From the NCBI GenBank assembly GCA_934500835.1, contig CAKSTR010000007.1:124001-188000 (forward strand): a stretch of DNA of 64,000 nucleotides, written 5' to 3'. Within the stretch, counting starts at the first letter, position 1; the number at the start of each line of letters is the position of its first letter. Source of the DNA: an uncultured Paracoccaceae bacterium. Lineage in GTDB: Bacteria; Pseudomonadota; Alphaproteobacteria; Rhodobacterales; Rhodobacteraceae. The notes beneath the pieces were generated by a model. The model had not been told where the DNA came from, did not search any database, and saw nothing but the letters and a program-made list of their open reading frames with translations. A program made the translations under genes and the position numbers. Below, in pieces: positions 53,043-61,114 of this stretch.

Positions 53043-53933
53043 ATGACACCGGATATCCTCTGCATCGGTTCGGTCCTTTGGGACATCATCGGCCGCTCGC
53101 CCGCATCGATGCGGCTTGGCTCGGATGTGCCGGGGCGGATCACGCGCCTGCCGGGCGGCGTGGCGATGAACATCGCCATGACCCTGGCGCGCTTTGGCCT
53201 GCGTCCGTCTGCCCTGACCGCCATCGGCCGCGATGCCGAGGGCGACGAGCTGGTCGCCGCCTGCGGCCGGCTCGGGGTGGACACGGGCTTCGCCTATCGG
53301 TCCGAGGATTTGCCGACCGATGTCTATATGGCGGTCGAAGGGGCGAACGGGCTGATCGCCGCCATTGCCGATGCCCATTCGCTTGAGGCCGCCGGCGACA
53401 AGATCCTGCGCCCGCTGGCGGATGGCCGGCTTGGCAGCGCCCATACGCCCTGGAATGGTCCCATCGCGCTGGACGGCAATCTGACGGAATCGCTGCTTTC
53501 CGACATCGCCGCCTCTGCCCTGTTCGCCGAGGCCGATCTGCGCGTCGCCCCGGCCAGCCCGGGCAAGGCCGAGCGCCTGCGCCCCCTTCTCGCCCATCCC
53601 CGCGCCACGCTTTACGTCAACCTCGAAGAGGCCAACCTGCTGACCAAATCCCCCGCCCCGACCGCCGCCGGCGCGGCCGAGGCCCTGCTGGCCCGGGGGG
53701 CCGCGCGGGTGCTGGTCACCGATGGCGGGCGGTCGGCGGCCGAGGGCCGCGCCGGTCAGGGCGTCATCGCAGGCTCGCCGCCGCAGGTTCTGGTGACCCG
53801 CGTCACCGGCGCCGGTGATACCTTCATGGCCGCGCATCTGGTGGCCGAGCGCGGCGGTGCCGACCGGCCTGCCGCGCTGAATGCCGCCCTTCAGGCTGCG
53901 GCAAGCTATGTTTCCGGAGACCCAGGATCGTGA
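53043..53933 (+). CDS. psuK: PfkB-family kinase, probable pseudouridine kinase
   Basis: A 296-residue sugar kinase. The N-terminal ILCIGSVLWDIIG, RLPGGVAMNIAMTLARFG, and the C-terminal VTGAGDTFMAAHLV (anion hole and catalytic Asp) are PfkB motifs. Specificity comes from context: the next gene, overlapping by GTGA, is the pseudouridine-5'-phosphate glycosidase. PsuK would phosphorylate pseudouridine for that enzyme. No dedicated nucleoside transporter is adjacent. Confidence 0.87.
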   Translation: MTPDILCIGSVLWDIIGRSPASMRLGSDVPGRITRLPGGVAMNIAMTLARFGLRPSALTAIGRDAEGDELVAACGRLGVDTGFAYRSEDLPTDVYMAVEGANGLIAAIADAHSLEAAGDKILRPLADGRLGSAHTPWNGPIALDGNLTESLLSDIAASALFAEADLRVAPASPGKAERLRPLLAHPRATLYVNLEEANLLTKSPAPTAAGAAEALLARGAARVLVTDGGRSAAEGRAGQGVIAGSPPQVLVTRVTGAGDTFMAAHLVAERGGADRPAALNAALQAAASYVSGDPGS

Positions 53934-54844
53934 CACTGCCCGTCGAATATTCCGCCGAAGTCCAGACCGCCCGCGCCAATGGCGCCCCCGTCGTGGCGCT
54001 GGAATCCACCATCATCACCCATGGCATGCCCTATCCGCAGAACGTGGAAACGGCCGCAAGGGTCGAGGCCGAGATCCGCGCCCATGGCGCCGTCCCCGCC
54101 ACCATCGCGGTGATGCAGGGCCGGCTGCATATCGGCCTGTCCGATCCGCAGTTGCAGGCGCTTGGGCAGGCGCAGGGCGTGGCAAAGCTGTCGCGGGCCG
54201 ATCTTGCGGCCTGTATCGCCCGGGGCGGCACCGGGGCGACCACGGTGGCTGCGACGATGATCTGCGCGCGCCTCGCCGGGATCGAGGTCTTCGCCACCGG
54301 CGGCATCGGCGGCGTCCATCGCGGTGCCGAGACCAGCTTTGACATCTCGGCCGACCTGACCGAACTGGCGCAGACCCCGGTCACCGTCGTCGCCGCCGGG
54401 GCCAAGGCCATCCTGGACCTGCCGAAGACGCTGGAAGTGCTGGAAACCCAAGGGGTTCCGGTCATCGCCTACGGGCAGGACGATTTCCCGGCATTCTGGT
54501 CGCGCTCCTCGGGGCTGAAGGCTCCGCTCAGGATGGACACTGCCGCGCAGATCGCCGCCGCCCACCGGATGCGGGCGGCGCTTGGCCTGCCCGGCGGTCA
54601 ACTGGTCGCCAATCCGATCCCGCCCGAGGCCGAAATTCCCCGCGACGTGATCATGCCGGTGGTCGAAGAGGCGCTGGCCGAGGCCGCCACCAAAGGCATC
54701 GCCGCCAAGGCCGTCACGCCCTTTCTCTTGCAGCGCATCTTCGAGCTGACGGCGGGCCGTTCGCTGACGGCGAACATCGCGCTGGTGCTGTCGAATGCCC
54801 GGCTGGGGGCCGCCATAGCCGGCGAACTGGCGGCACGGCGGTAA
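53930..54844 (+). CDS. psuG: Pseudouridine-5'-phosphate glycosidase
   Basis: A 304-residue enzyme that splits the C-C bond of pseudouridine 5'-phosphate to uracil and ribose 5-phosphate. VALESTIITHGMPYPQNVETA, GGTGATTVAATMICARLAGIEVFATGGIGGVHRGAE and IAYGQDDFPAFWSRSSG are PsuG signatures. The start is GTG 53930 within the psuK stop codon, so the two steps are translated together. Length is normal. Confidence 0.95.
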   Translation: MTLPVEYSAEVQTARANGAPVVALESTIITHGMPYPQNVETAARVEAEIRAHGAVPATIAVMQGRLHIGLSDPQLQALGQAQGVAKLSRADLAACIARGGTGATTVAATMICARLAGIEVFATGGIGGVHRGAETSFDISADLTELAQTPVTVVAAGAKAILDLPKTLEVLETQGVPVIAYGQDDFPAFWSRSSGLKAPLRMDTAAQIAAAHRMRAALGLPGGQLVANPIPPEAEIPRDVIMPVVEEALAEAATKGIAAKAVTPFLLQRIFELTAGRSLTANIALVLSNARLGAAIAGELAARR

Positions 54845-54923
54845 AAATACTCCCCCGTATGGCCCATGCGGCATTGCGGAACGCGGTCCTGCGCCCCTAG
54901 ATAGGGCGAAACAGGGATCCTCC

Positions 54924-55601
54924 ATGACCGATCTTCCGCCTCCGCGGCGCGGCTTTCTTGCCGGACTGCGTGCAAGCTTCCTGACCGGCCTGGTCGTCGT
55001 GCTGCCGATCGGTCTTACGATCTATGTCGTCTGGGCGGTGATCGGCTGGATCGACGGCTGGATCCTGCCGCTGATCCCGTCCTACTACCAGCCCGACGCC
55101 ATCATGCGGCGCTGGTTCGGGCCCGACTACGAATTCCCGGTCCGCGGCGTGGGCGTTCTGGTCTTTCTGGTCGTCACCATCCTTGTGGGCTGGATGGCAA
55201 AGGGCCTCATCGGCCGCTCGGTCATCCGGCAGGGAGAGCGGATGGTCGATCGGATGCCGGTCGTGCGGTCGATCTATGGCGCGATCAAACAGGTGGCCGA
55301 GACCTTCTTCAACAAGAAGGAACAAAGCTTCGACAAGGTGGTGCTGGTCGAATTCCCCCGCGCCGGGTCCTGGGCGCTTGGCTTCGTCTCGACCCGGCCC
55401 AAGGGCGAACTGGCCGAGAGGCTGGCAAGGATGGGCCCAGAGATGTCGGCCGTCTTCGTCGGGCTGACGCCCTTCACCAGCGGCATGCTCCTCTTCGTGC
55501 CCTCGAAGGACCTGGTCGAGCTGGACATGGGCGTGGACGATGCCGCCAAGCTGATCGTCTCGGGCGGCCTCGTCTACCCGCTGCCGAAAGAGCCGAACTA
55601 A
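54924..55601 (+). CDS. DUF502 membrane protein
   Basis: A 225-residue protein with two N-terminal hydrophobic segments (about residues 17-42 and 72-92) and a cytosolic domain. GLIGRSVIRQGERMVDRMPVVRSIYGAIKQVAETFF and VFVGLTPFTSGMLLFVPSKDLVELDMGVDDAAKLIVSGG are hallmarks of DUF502. The function is not established. The last bases overlap the convergent patatin gene by 4. A CCCCCGTATGG motif, also seen after tsf, lies in the gap before it. Confidence 0.85.
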   Translation: MTDLPPPRRGFLAGLRASFLTGLVVVLPIGLTIYVVWAVIGWIDGWILPLIPSYYQPDAIMRRWFGPDYEFPVRGVGVLVFLVVTILVGWMAKGLIGRSVIRQGERMVDRMPVVRSIYGAIKQVAETFFNKKEQSFDKVVLVEFPRAGSWALGFVSTRPKGELAERLARMGPEMSAVFVGLTPFTSGMLLFVPSKDLVELDMGVDDAAKLIVSGGLVYPLPKEPN

Positions 55602-56617
55602 CCGAACAGCGCCGGCAGATCGACCGTCGGCGCATGGCCGATATGGCCGGCGCAGGCGTCGAGAAAGCCCGACGCGGCGGCCCGGCCCGCATCATGCAAC
55701 CGATGGATCAGATGGCTGGACGGCTCCAGCTTGGAACTGGCGGTCAGGTCGTTCATCAGCCGGTCATCGACGACCATATGAACGCGGACATCCTTCATCT
55801 GCCCCTTCTCGATCCGCCCCGAGTCGATCAGGCGCCGCACGAAGGCGATCGCCCGCAATTCCCCCAGAAGCGAGGTGTTGAAGCTGATCTCGTTGACCCG
55901 GTTCTGGATTTCCAGCGGCGTCTGCGGAATGTCCTCGCGGCGCAGCGGGTTCACCTGAACGATCACGATGTCATCGGGCAGATGGGTCTCATACAGCGGC
56001 CAGAGCGAGGGGTTCCCGGTGAAGCCGCCGTCCCAATAGGCCTCGCCGTCGATTTCGACCGCGCGGAAGGCGGTGGGCAGGCAGGCCGAGGCCATCAGGG
56101 CCTGCGGTGTCAGCTCGTGCCCGTGAAAGATGCGGACCTTGCCGGTGCGCACATTGGTGGCCCCGACGAACAGTGCCGGACCGGCGGAGGTGCAGACGCG
56201 GCTGAAGTCGAGATCCCCGATCACCGGCTCCAGCGGGTTGCGGTAGTCGATCCCCGGCGTATAGGGCGACCACAGTTGCGAAGCCAGGCCGGCCGGGCTG
56301 AAGGGCAGGAAGCTTTCCGAGGCCTGCTGCCAGAAGCGCAGGGCCGGAACAAAGGGCAGCATCCAGGGCATCGTGCGGAAATCGCCGATGTCGGCCACCT
56401 TCTCCCACAGCTCGCGCAGGGTCTTGCGCGCGGCCTCAGGCCCGCCGGCCACCAGCCCGGCCTTCAGCGCGGCGCCGTTCAGGGCGCCCGCCGAAGTGCC
56501 CGAGATCGCGGCAATCTCCAGCCGGCCGTCCTCAAGGATCCGGTCCAGCACCCCCCAGGTAAAGGCGCCATGCGCCCCCCCGCCCTGCAGCGCAAGGCTG
56601 ATCCGCCGGGGCTCCAT
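55598..56617 (-). CDS. Patatin-like phospholipase family protein
   Basis: A 339-residue lipid acyl hydrolase. The oxyanion motif LQGGGAHGAFTWG is near residue 9, the nucleophile is the Ser of GTSAG, and the catalytic Asp is in DGGFTGNP. No signal peptide is present, so it is cytosolic or peripheral. It follows the 3-hydroxybutyrate dehydrogenase gene with overlapping GTGA; ATG 56617 is preferred and GTG 56623 is possible. The pairing suggests a link to polyhydroxybutyrate or membrane lipid turnover, which is inference. Confidence 0.87.
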   Translation of the reverse strand: MEPRRISLALQGGGAHGAFTWGVLDRILEDGRLEIAAISGTSAGALNGAALKAGLVAGGPEAARKTLRELWEKVADIGDFRTMPWMLPFVPALRFWQQASESFLPFSPAGLASQLWSPYTPGIDYRNPLEPVIGDLDFSRVCTSAGPALFVGATNVRTGKVRIFHGHELTPQALMASACLPTAFRAVEIDGEAYWDGGFTGNPSLWPLYETHLPDDIVIVQVNPLRREDIPQTPLEIQNRVNEISFNTSLLGELRAIAFVRRLIDSGRIEKGQMKDVRVHMVVDDRLMNDLTASSKLEPSSHLIHRLHDAGRAAASGFLDACAGHIGHAPTVDLPALFG

Positions 56618-56619
56618 GC

Positions 56620-57393
56620 TCACAGGGCGGTCCAGCCGCCGTCGACCGAGATGGTGGTGCCGGTGACCTGATCGGCATAGGCGCTGCACAGCCAGACCGT
56701 GGTGCCGCCGATCTGTTCGGTCGTGGCGAACTGCTTGCTGGGCTGGCGGTCCAGCATGACTTCGCGGATCACGGTTTCACGGTCCATGTTGTGGACCTTC
56801 ATCTGGTCGGGGATCTGCGCCTCGACCAGGGGGGTCAGCACATAGCCCGGGCAAATGGCGTTGCAGGTGATGCCCTGCCCCGCGGTTTCCAGCCCGACGG
56901 TCTTGGTCAGCCCGACGATGCCGTGTTTGGCCGCGACATAGGCCGCCTTGAACGGGCTGGCCGTCAGCCCATGCGCCGAGGCGATGTTGACGATCCGGCC
57001 CCAGCCTTTGCCGCGCATCCCCGGCAGCGCGGCCGCAGTGGTGTGGAAGGCCGAGGAGAGGTTGATCGCCAGGATCGCGTTCCATTTCTCGACCGGGAAG
57101 GTCTCGACCGGGCTGACGAACTGGATGCCGGCGTTGTTCACCAGAATGTCGCAGCCGCCGGCCTTTTCCACCAACGCGCGGCAATCGTCGCCCTTCGACA
57201 TGTCGGCGGCGATATAGCTGACCTTCACCCCGTGCTCGGCCGCGATCTTGGCGGCAAGCGCATGATCCTCGTCGCGGTCGGTGAAGCTGTTGATCACCAC
57301 CTCGGCCCCGGCGCGGGCCAGCTCTTCAGCCACGCCAAGCCCGATGCCCGAGTTCGACCCGGTGACGATGGCGCGTTTCCCTTCAAGGCGCAT
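56620..57393 (-). CDS. bdhA: 3-hydroxybutyrate dehydrogenase
   Basis: A 257-residue short-chain dehydrogenase. The NAD motif is TGSNSGIGLGVAEEL, NNAGIQ follows strand 4, and the active site is Ser in NIASAHGL with Tyr-x3-Lys in YVAAKHG. NAICPGYVLTPLVEAQIPDQ and the ending VDGGWTAL are typical of BdhA, which oxidises 3-hydroxybutyrate to acetoacetate in PHB use. ATG 57393 has GGAGG 6 bases upstream. Confidence 0.9.
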   Translation of the reverse strand: MRLEGKRAIVTGSNSGIGLGVAEELARAGAEVVINSFTDRDEDHALAAKIAAEHGVKVSYIAADMSKGDDCRALVEKAGGCDILVNNAGIQFVSPVETFPVEKWNAILAINLSSAFHTTAAALPGMRGKGWGRIVNIASAHGLTASPFKAAYVAAKHGIVGLTKTVGLETAGQGITCNAICPGYVLTPLVEAQIPDQMKVHNMDRETVIREVMLDRQPSKQFATTEQIGGTTVWLCSAYADQVTGTTISVDGGWTAL

Positions 57394-57423
57394 TGCGGCC
57401 TCCTGATGCTGCATGATGGCACG

Positions 57424-57452
57424 ACTATAGGCGGCGCAGCATCGGCGCGTAA
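57424..57452 (-). promoter_or_regulatory. Candidate bdhA promoter
   Basis: On the minus strand TATAGT (57429-57424) lies 17 bases after TTACGC (57452-57447), about 30 bases before the bdhA start codon. The -35 is weak. Together with the small RNA and its promoter, it accounts for most of the 308-base gap at 57394-57701. Confidence 0.45.
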
Positions 57453-57515
57453 GGCCGATCTCCCGAACGTGACTGCCGCCATCTGCCCGAAGGCAGGCCC
57501 CTGTCCGCCCGGACC

Positions 57516-57591
57516 AAAAAAAACGCCGGCACGAGGCCGGCGTTAAGTCGTTGAGGCAGGTTTCATACAGGCAAGAAACCTATCGAGCAGT
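57516..57591 (-). ncRNA. Candidate 76-nt small RNA with its own promoter and terminator
   Basis: The minus strand has a complete small transcription unit. A promoter (57626-57598) is followed about 6 bases later by a likely start at A57591. The RNA begins with a short lead, then a perfect 7-bp hairpin AGGTTTC/GAAACCT (57581-57558, 10-base loop), a single-stranded linker, and an intrinsic terminator with a 9-bp AACGCCGGC/GCCGGCGTT stem (57544-57522) and eight U (57523-57516). No minus-strand gene precedes it. No known family was recognised. Confidence 0.6.
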
Positions 57592-57597
57592 AGGGTC

Positions 57598-57626
57598 TTT
57601 ATAGTCCTCTCTTCCGGGATGGCCAA
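57598..57626 (-). promoter_or_regulatory. Promoter of the candidate small RNA
   Basis: On the minus strand TTGGCC (57626-57621), exactly 17 bases, then TATAAA (57603-57598). The -10 matches the consensus at 5 of 6 positions. The same bases read TATAGT on the plus strand and may also serve the following peptide-binding protein gene. Confidence 0.6.
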
Positions 57627-57701
57627 GCTAAAAGTTTGAAAACTCTCAACCTCGGGCTTAGTCTGGAACAAAGGCCAGAACACCGGGGGACCGTTTCCGA
57701 A

Positions 57702-59543
57702 ATGCCATGCCAAGCCGTACCCGCGCTTCGTCAGCTTGTCCTGCGGGCCGTGCTGATGGTCGCGCCGATTCTGGGGGGCGCCCTTGTGGCCGTTTCTGCC
57801 ATCGCCGAACCCCGCCATGGCATAGCTATGTATGGCGAACCCGCCCTCCCCCCGGATTTTGTGTCGCTTCCCTATGCCAACCCCGACGCGCCGCAGGGCG
57901 GCAGCTTCCGTTGGGGCGAGGCTGGCAGCTTCGACAGTCTCAACCCGTTCATCCGCAAGGGACGGGCCGCAACGGGCGTCTCCACCCTGGTCGTCGAGAC
58001 GCTTCTGGGCCGCAACCATGACGAGCCTTTCTCGCTTTACGGGCTGTTAGCCGAATCGGTGGATACCGACGAGGCGCGGACATACGTGGAATTTACCTTG
58101 CGTGAGGAGGCCCGATTCTCGGACGGCTCACCAGTCACCGTCGCCGATGTGATGTGGTCCTTCGAGACGCTTGGAACCAAGGGCGCCGTCCGCTACGCCG
58201 CCGCCTGGTCCAAGATCGCCAGCATGGAACAGACCGGACCGCGCAGCGTCCGCTTCACCTTCAATGTCGAAGACCGCGAACTGCCGCTGATCCTGGGCCT
58301 GCGGCCGGTGCTGCAAAAGGCGCAGTGGGAGGGCAAGGATTTCACCGAATCCACGCTTGAGGCGCCGATTGGCTCCGGCCCCTATCTGATCGACCGGATG
58401 GAGCCGGGGGTTTTCGTCAGCTACCGCCGCAACCCCGACTGGTGGGGCAAGGACCTGCCGATCAACAAGGGACTGTGGGCGCTGGACGAGATCCGCTATG
58501 ACTATTTCAGCAACGCCCAGGCGATCTTCGAGGCGTTCAAGGCGGGCGAGATTTCGGCTTACTCGGAAACCAACGCCTCGAAATGGTTGACGAATTACGA
58601 CTTTCCGGCCGTTCAGTCGGGTAGGATCATCAAGGATGAGATCCCGCATCACCGCCCCTCGGGAATCGAAGGGCTGGCCTTCAACACCCGCAATCCCCTT
58701 TTCGCCGACTGGCGCGTGCGTGAGGCGCTGATCCTCTCCTTCAACTTCGAATACATCAATCAGACGCTGAATGCCGGCATCGTGCCGCGCATCCAGTCCT
58801 ATTTCGGCAACTCGGTCCTTGGCATGACCCCCGGCCAGCCCGCCACGGGACGCGAGGCCGAGCTTCTTGCCCCCTTCGCCTCCGATCTGCCGCCGGGAAC
58901 CATCGAAGGCTATGCCCTGCCCGTCTCGGACGGAACCCCGACCAACCGGCGCAACATCCGCGCGGCGACAAAGCTGCTGGAGGAGGCTGGCTGGACCGTG
59001 GGCGATGACGGACTCTTGAAGAACGCCGCCGGAGAGCCCTTCGCCTTCGAGATCCTGCTGTCCAACGGGCAGGACGACCTGGCCGCCGCCTCGGCGATCT
59101 GGATCGAGACGCTGAAGACCCTTGGCATCTCGGCCCGGGTCAGCATGATCGACGATGCGCAGTACAAGGAACGCACCAACGCCTACAACTTCGACATGAC
59201 GCATTTCATCCGCGCGCTTTCCCTGTCGCCGGGCAATGAGCAGTTGCTCTACTGGGGCCGCGCCGGCGTGACGGAACCCGGCAGCCGCAACTGGCCCGGC
59301 ATCGATTCCGCCGCGGTCGAGGCGATGATCGCCGCCATGCTGGCCTCGAAGTCCACCGAGGATTTCGAAGCCGCAACCCGCGCGCTGGACCGGGTGCTGA
59401 CGGCCGGGCGCTATGTCATCCCGATCTGGTATTCGGACGTGACCCGGCTGGCCCATCGCGCAGATTTGAAGTATTCCGACCATGTTCCACTGGTGGGCGT
59501 CTGGCCCGGTTTCATGCCGGACGCCTGGTGGCAAGAGCAGTAG
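57702..59543 (+). CDS. Oligopeptide-type ABC transporter substrate-binding protein (YejA-like)
   Basis: A 613-residue family-5 solute-binding protein with a signal peptide ending near SAIAEPRHG. GIAMYGEPALPPDFVSLPYANPDAPQGG is the YejA/microcin C-type start, and FTLREEARFSDGSPVTVADVMWSFE is the family motif. The permease and ATPase genes (yejBEF) do not follow, so the rest of the importer is elsewhere. The frame extends to TTG 57636, but ATG 57702 gives the signal peptide. A small lipoprotein gene comes 29 bases after it. Confidence 0.85.
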   Translation: MPCQAVPALRQLVLRAVLMVAPILGGALVAVSAIAEPRHGIAMYGEPALPPDFVSLPYANPDAPQGGSFRWGEAGSFDSLNPFIRKGRAATGVSTLVVETLLGRNHDEPFSLYGLLAESVDTDEARTYVEFTLREEARFSDGSPVTVADVMWSFETLGTKGAVRYAAAWSKIASMEQTGPRSVRFTFNVEDRELPLILGLRPVLQKAQWEGKDFTESTLEAPIGSGPYLIDRMEPGVFVSYRRNPDWWGKDLPINKGLWALDEIRYDYFSNAQAIFEAFKAGEISAYSETNASKWLTNYDFPAVQSGRIIKDEIPHHRPSGIEGLAFNTRNPLFADWRVREALILSFNFEYINQTLNAGIVPRIQSYFGNSVLGMTPGQPATGREAELLAPFASDLPPGTIEGYALPVSDGTPTNRRNIRAATKLLEEAGWTVGDDGLLKNAAGEPFAFEILLSNGQDDLAAASAIWIETLKTLGISARVSMIDDAQYKERTNAYNFDMTHFIRALSLSPGNEQLLYWGRAGVTEPGSRNWPGIDSAAVEAMIAAMLASKSTEDFEAATRALDRVLTAGRYVIPIWYSDVTRLAHRADLKYSDHVPLVGVWPGFMPDAWWQEQ

Positions 59544-59572
59544 AAACGGTAACAAGTCCAAGGCAGGACCAC

Positions 59573-59692
59573 ATGAAACGACTCATTCTTCTGATCGCCG
59601 CGCTCTGCGCCCTTTCGGCATGCAACACCGTCGCCGGTGTGGGCGACGACGTCTCGGGCGGGGCGCGCACGGTTCAGGGCTGGCTGGGGTGA
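59573..59692 (+). CDS. Entericidin-like small lipoprotein
   Basis: A 39-residue protein: MKRLILLIAALCALSACNTV, then AGVGDDVSGGARTVQGWLG. The lipobox LSAC puts the modified Cys at residue 17. The short Gly-rich tail with NTVAGVGDDV is characteristic of the entericidin EcnA/EcnB family, small membrane lipoproteins tied to stress and stationary phase. Its last 19 bases overlap the convergent kinase gene. It is too short for usual gene-length cut-offs. Confidence 0.82.
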   Translation: MKRLILLIAALCALSACNTVAGVGDDVSGGARTVQGWLG

Positions 59693-61113
59693 TCCTCGGG
59701 CGCGCGCGGGCGCTCTGTCCCGTCGCGCAACCGCACGACCGTCACCGAACAGGCGGCCTCGGCCACCACCTTGGCCGAGACCGATCCCAGATAGCGCCGC
59801 GTCGTCGAATAGCCGCGCGCCCCCATCAGGATGTGGTCGGTGTTGTTCTGGGTGGCATAGTCGATGATCGCCTGCCCCGGGTCGGACCCTTCCAGCACGC
59901 TGCAGGTCAGCCGGTCCTCGGGCAGCGCAATCTCGTCGGCCCAGGCCTTCAGCTGCACCAGCCGCGCCACATGCAGGTGGTTGCCCTGATCATCGGTCAT
60001 CTGGTCGATGCCCAGCCGGGCCGTCTTGATCACGTTGACACAGGCGACGCGGGCATCGGGTTCGGTGACCAGCATCCGCTTGATCTGGCGGCGCAGCGTA
60101 TTGGCCAGCTTCTCGCCGTCGGGTGACAGATCCACCGCCACCACGATGATCGGCACCGCCGCCACCTGCGCCCCGATGAAATCCGGGGCGTGGAAGGTGC
60201 GGATGCGCCGCGCCACCCGCCAGCGGTCGAACACCTGCAGCCAGCCGTCGCGCGTCAGCTTGGCGGCCCGCGCCGTCAGCCTGACCTGCGTGGGATGCGC
60301 CAGGTCGAAGGCCATCTGCGCCGCCGTCTGATAGCGGCGCATCGGGTCGACCTCCAGCGCCCGCAGGATGATCTCCTGCAGCCATTCCGGGATCTCGGGC
60401 CGATGCGCCCGCGGCGGCACCGGATCGCGCCAAAGCCGGCGGCGCACGCCGCGCAGGGTTTCAGGGCTGCCGAACGGCAGCTTGCCCGTCGCCAGCGCAT
60501 AGGTCATCGCGCCAAGCGCAAACAGATCGGACCGCGGATCGTCCCGGCAGCGCAGATACTGCTCGGGCGCGATATAGGGGTAGGTGCCCATCGGAATCCG
60601 GAATTCCTCGGCCAGAAGATCCGGCAACTGCGCATGGCGCGACAGGCCGTAGTCCACCAGCACCATCTCTCCCCCCGGGCGCTGCAGGAAGTTCTCGGGC
60701 TTCAGGTCCAGATGGATCACCTTCTGGCGGTGGATGTCGGCCACCGCCTGCACCATCCGGGCCATCATCTCGATCAGGTCCGACAGCGGCAGCGGAGATT
60801 TCAGGAAGGTGTCCAGCAAGGAGCCGCCTTCGATCTTCTCGGCCACGATATAGGGCATCACGTCGAAATCGCCGATCCCCATCACCCGCGGCACATGCGG
60901 GCCGGTGAGCCGGGGCATGATCATCTGCTCGACTTCAAAGCCGACGATGGTCGGGCCGTCGTCCCCGTCAAGGATGGTCGGCACCTTCATCACCATGGGG
61001 GTGCGGAACATCGGGCTGGTCACTTCCCAGATCGTCGCGAACCCGCCCTTGTGCAGCTGTTCGCCCAAGGTGAATCCGTCGATCTCAAGCCCCTTGTGTG
61101 GCCGGGTTCCCAT
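59674..61113 (-). CDS. Serine/threonine protein kinase fused to a universal stress protein domain
   Basis: A 479-residue fusion. Residues 12-275 are a Hanks-type kinase: G-loop LHKGGFATIWEV, Lys43 in VMKVP, catalytic loop HLDLKPEN (Asp136; Leu replaces the usual Arg of HRD), and metal site DYG at 154-156 instead of DFG. APEQY and SDLFALGAMTYALATG complete the C-lobe. Residues 321-461 are a UspA domain (VVAVDLSPDGEKL, then GARGYSTTRRYLGS, close to the ATP-binding loop). A membrane anchor is absent. It may couple nucleotide or stress sensing to phosphorylation. One base separates it from the upstream phosphoesterase gene. Confidence 0.88.
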   Translation of the reverse strand: MGTRPHKGLEIDGFTLGEQLHKGGFATIWEVTSPMFRTPMVMKVPTILDGDDGPTIVGFEVEQMIMPRLTGPHVPRVMGIGDFDVMPYIVAEKIEGGSLLDTFLKSPLPLSDLIEMMARMVQAVADIHRQKVIHLDLKPENFLQRPGGEMVLVDYGLSRHAQLPDLLAEEFRIPMGTYPYIAPEQYLRCRDDPRSDLFALGAMTYALATGKLPFGSPETLRGVRRRLWRDPVPPRAHRPEIPEWLQEIILRALEVDPMRRYQTAAQMAFDLAHPTQVRLTARAAKLTRDGWLQVFDRWRVARRIRTFHAPDFIGAQVAAVPIIVVAVDLSPDGEKLANTLRRQIKRMLVTEPDARVACVNVIKTARLGIDQMTDDQGNHLHVARLVQLKAWADEIALPEDRLTCSVLEGSDPGQAIIDYATQNNTDHILMGARGYSTTRRYLGSVSAKVVAEAACSVTVVRLRDGTERPRAPEDHPSQP

Positions 61114-61114
61114 C

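Noticed and set aside
57543..58019. Minus-strand open frame of 158 codons over the small RNA and the start of the peptide-binding protein gene
   Set aside because: No family motifs or ribosome binding site. It overlaps the signal peptide of the YejA-like gene, and the local terminator is better explained by a small RNA.
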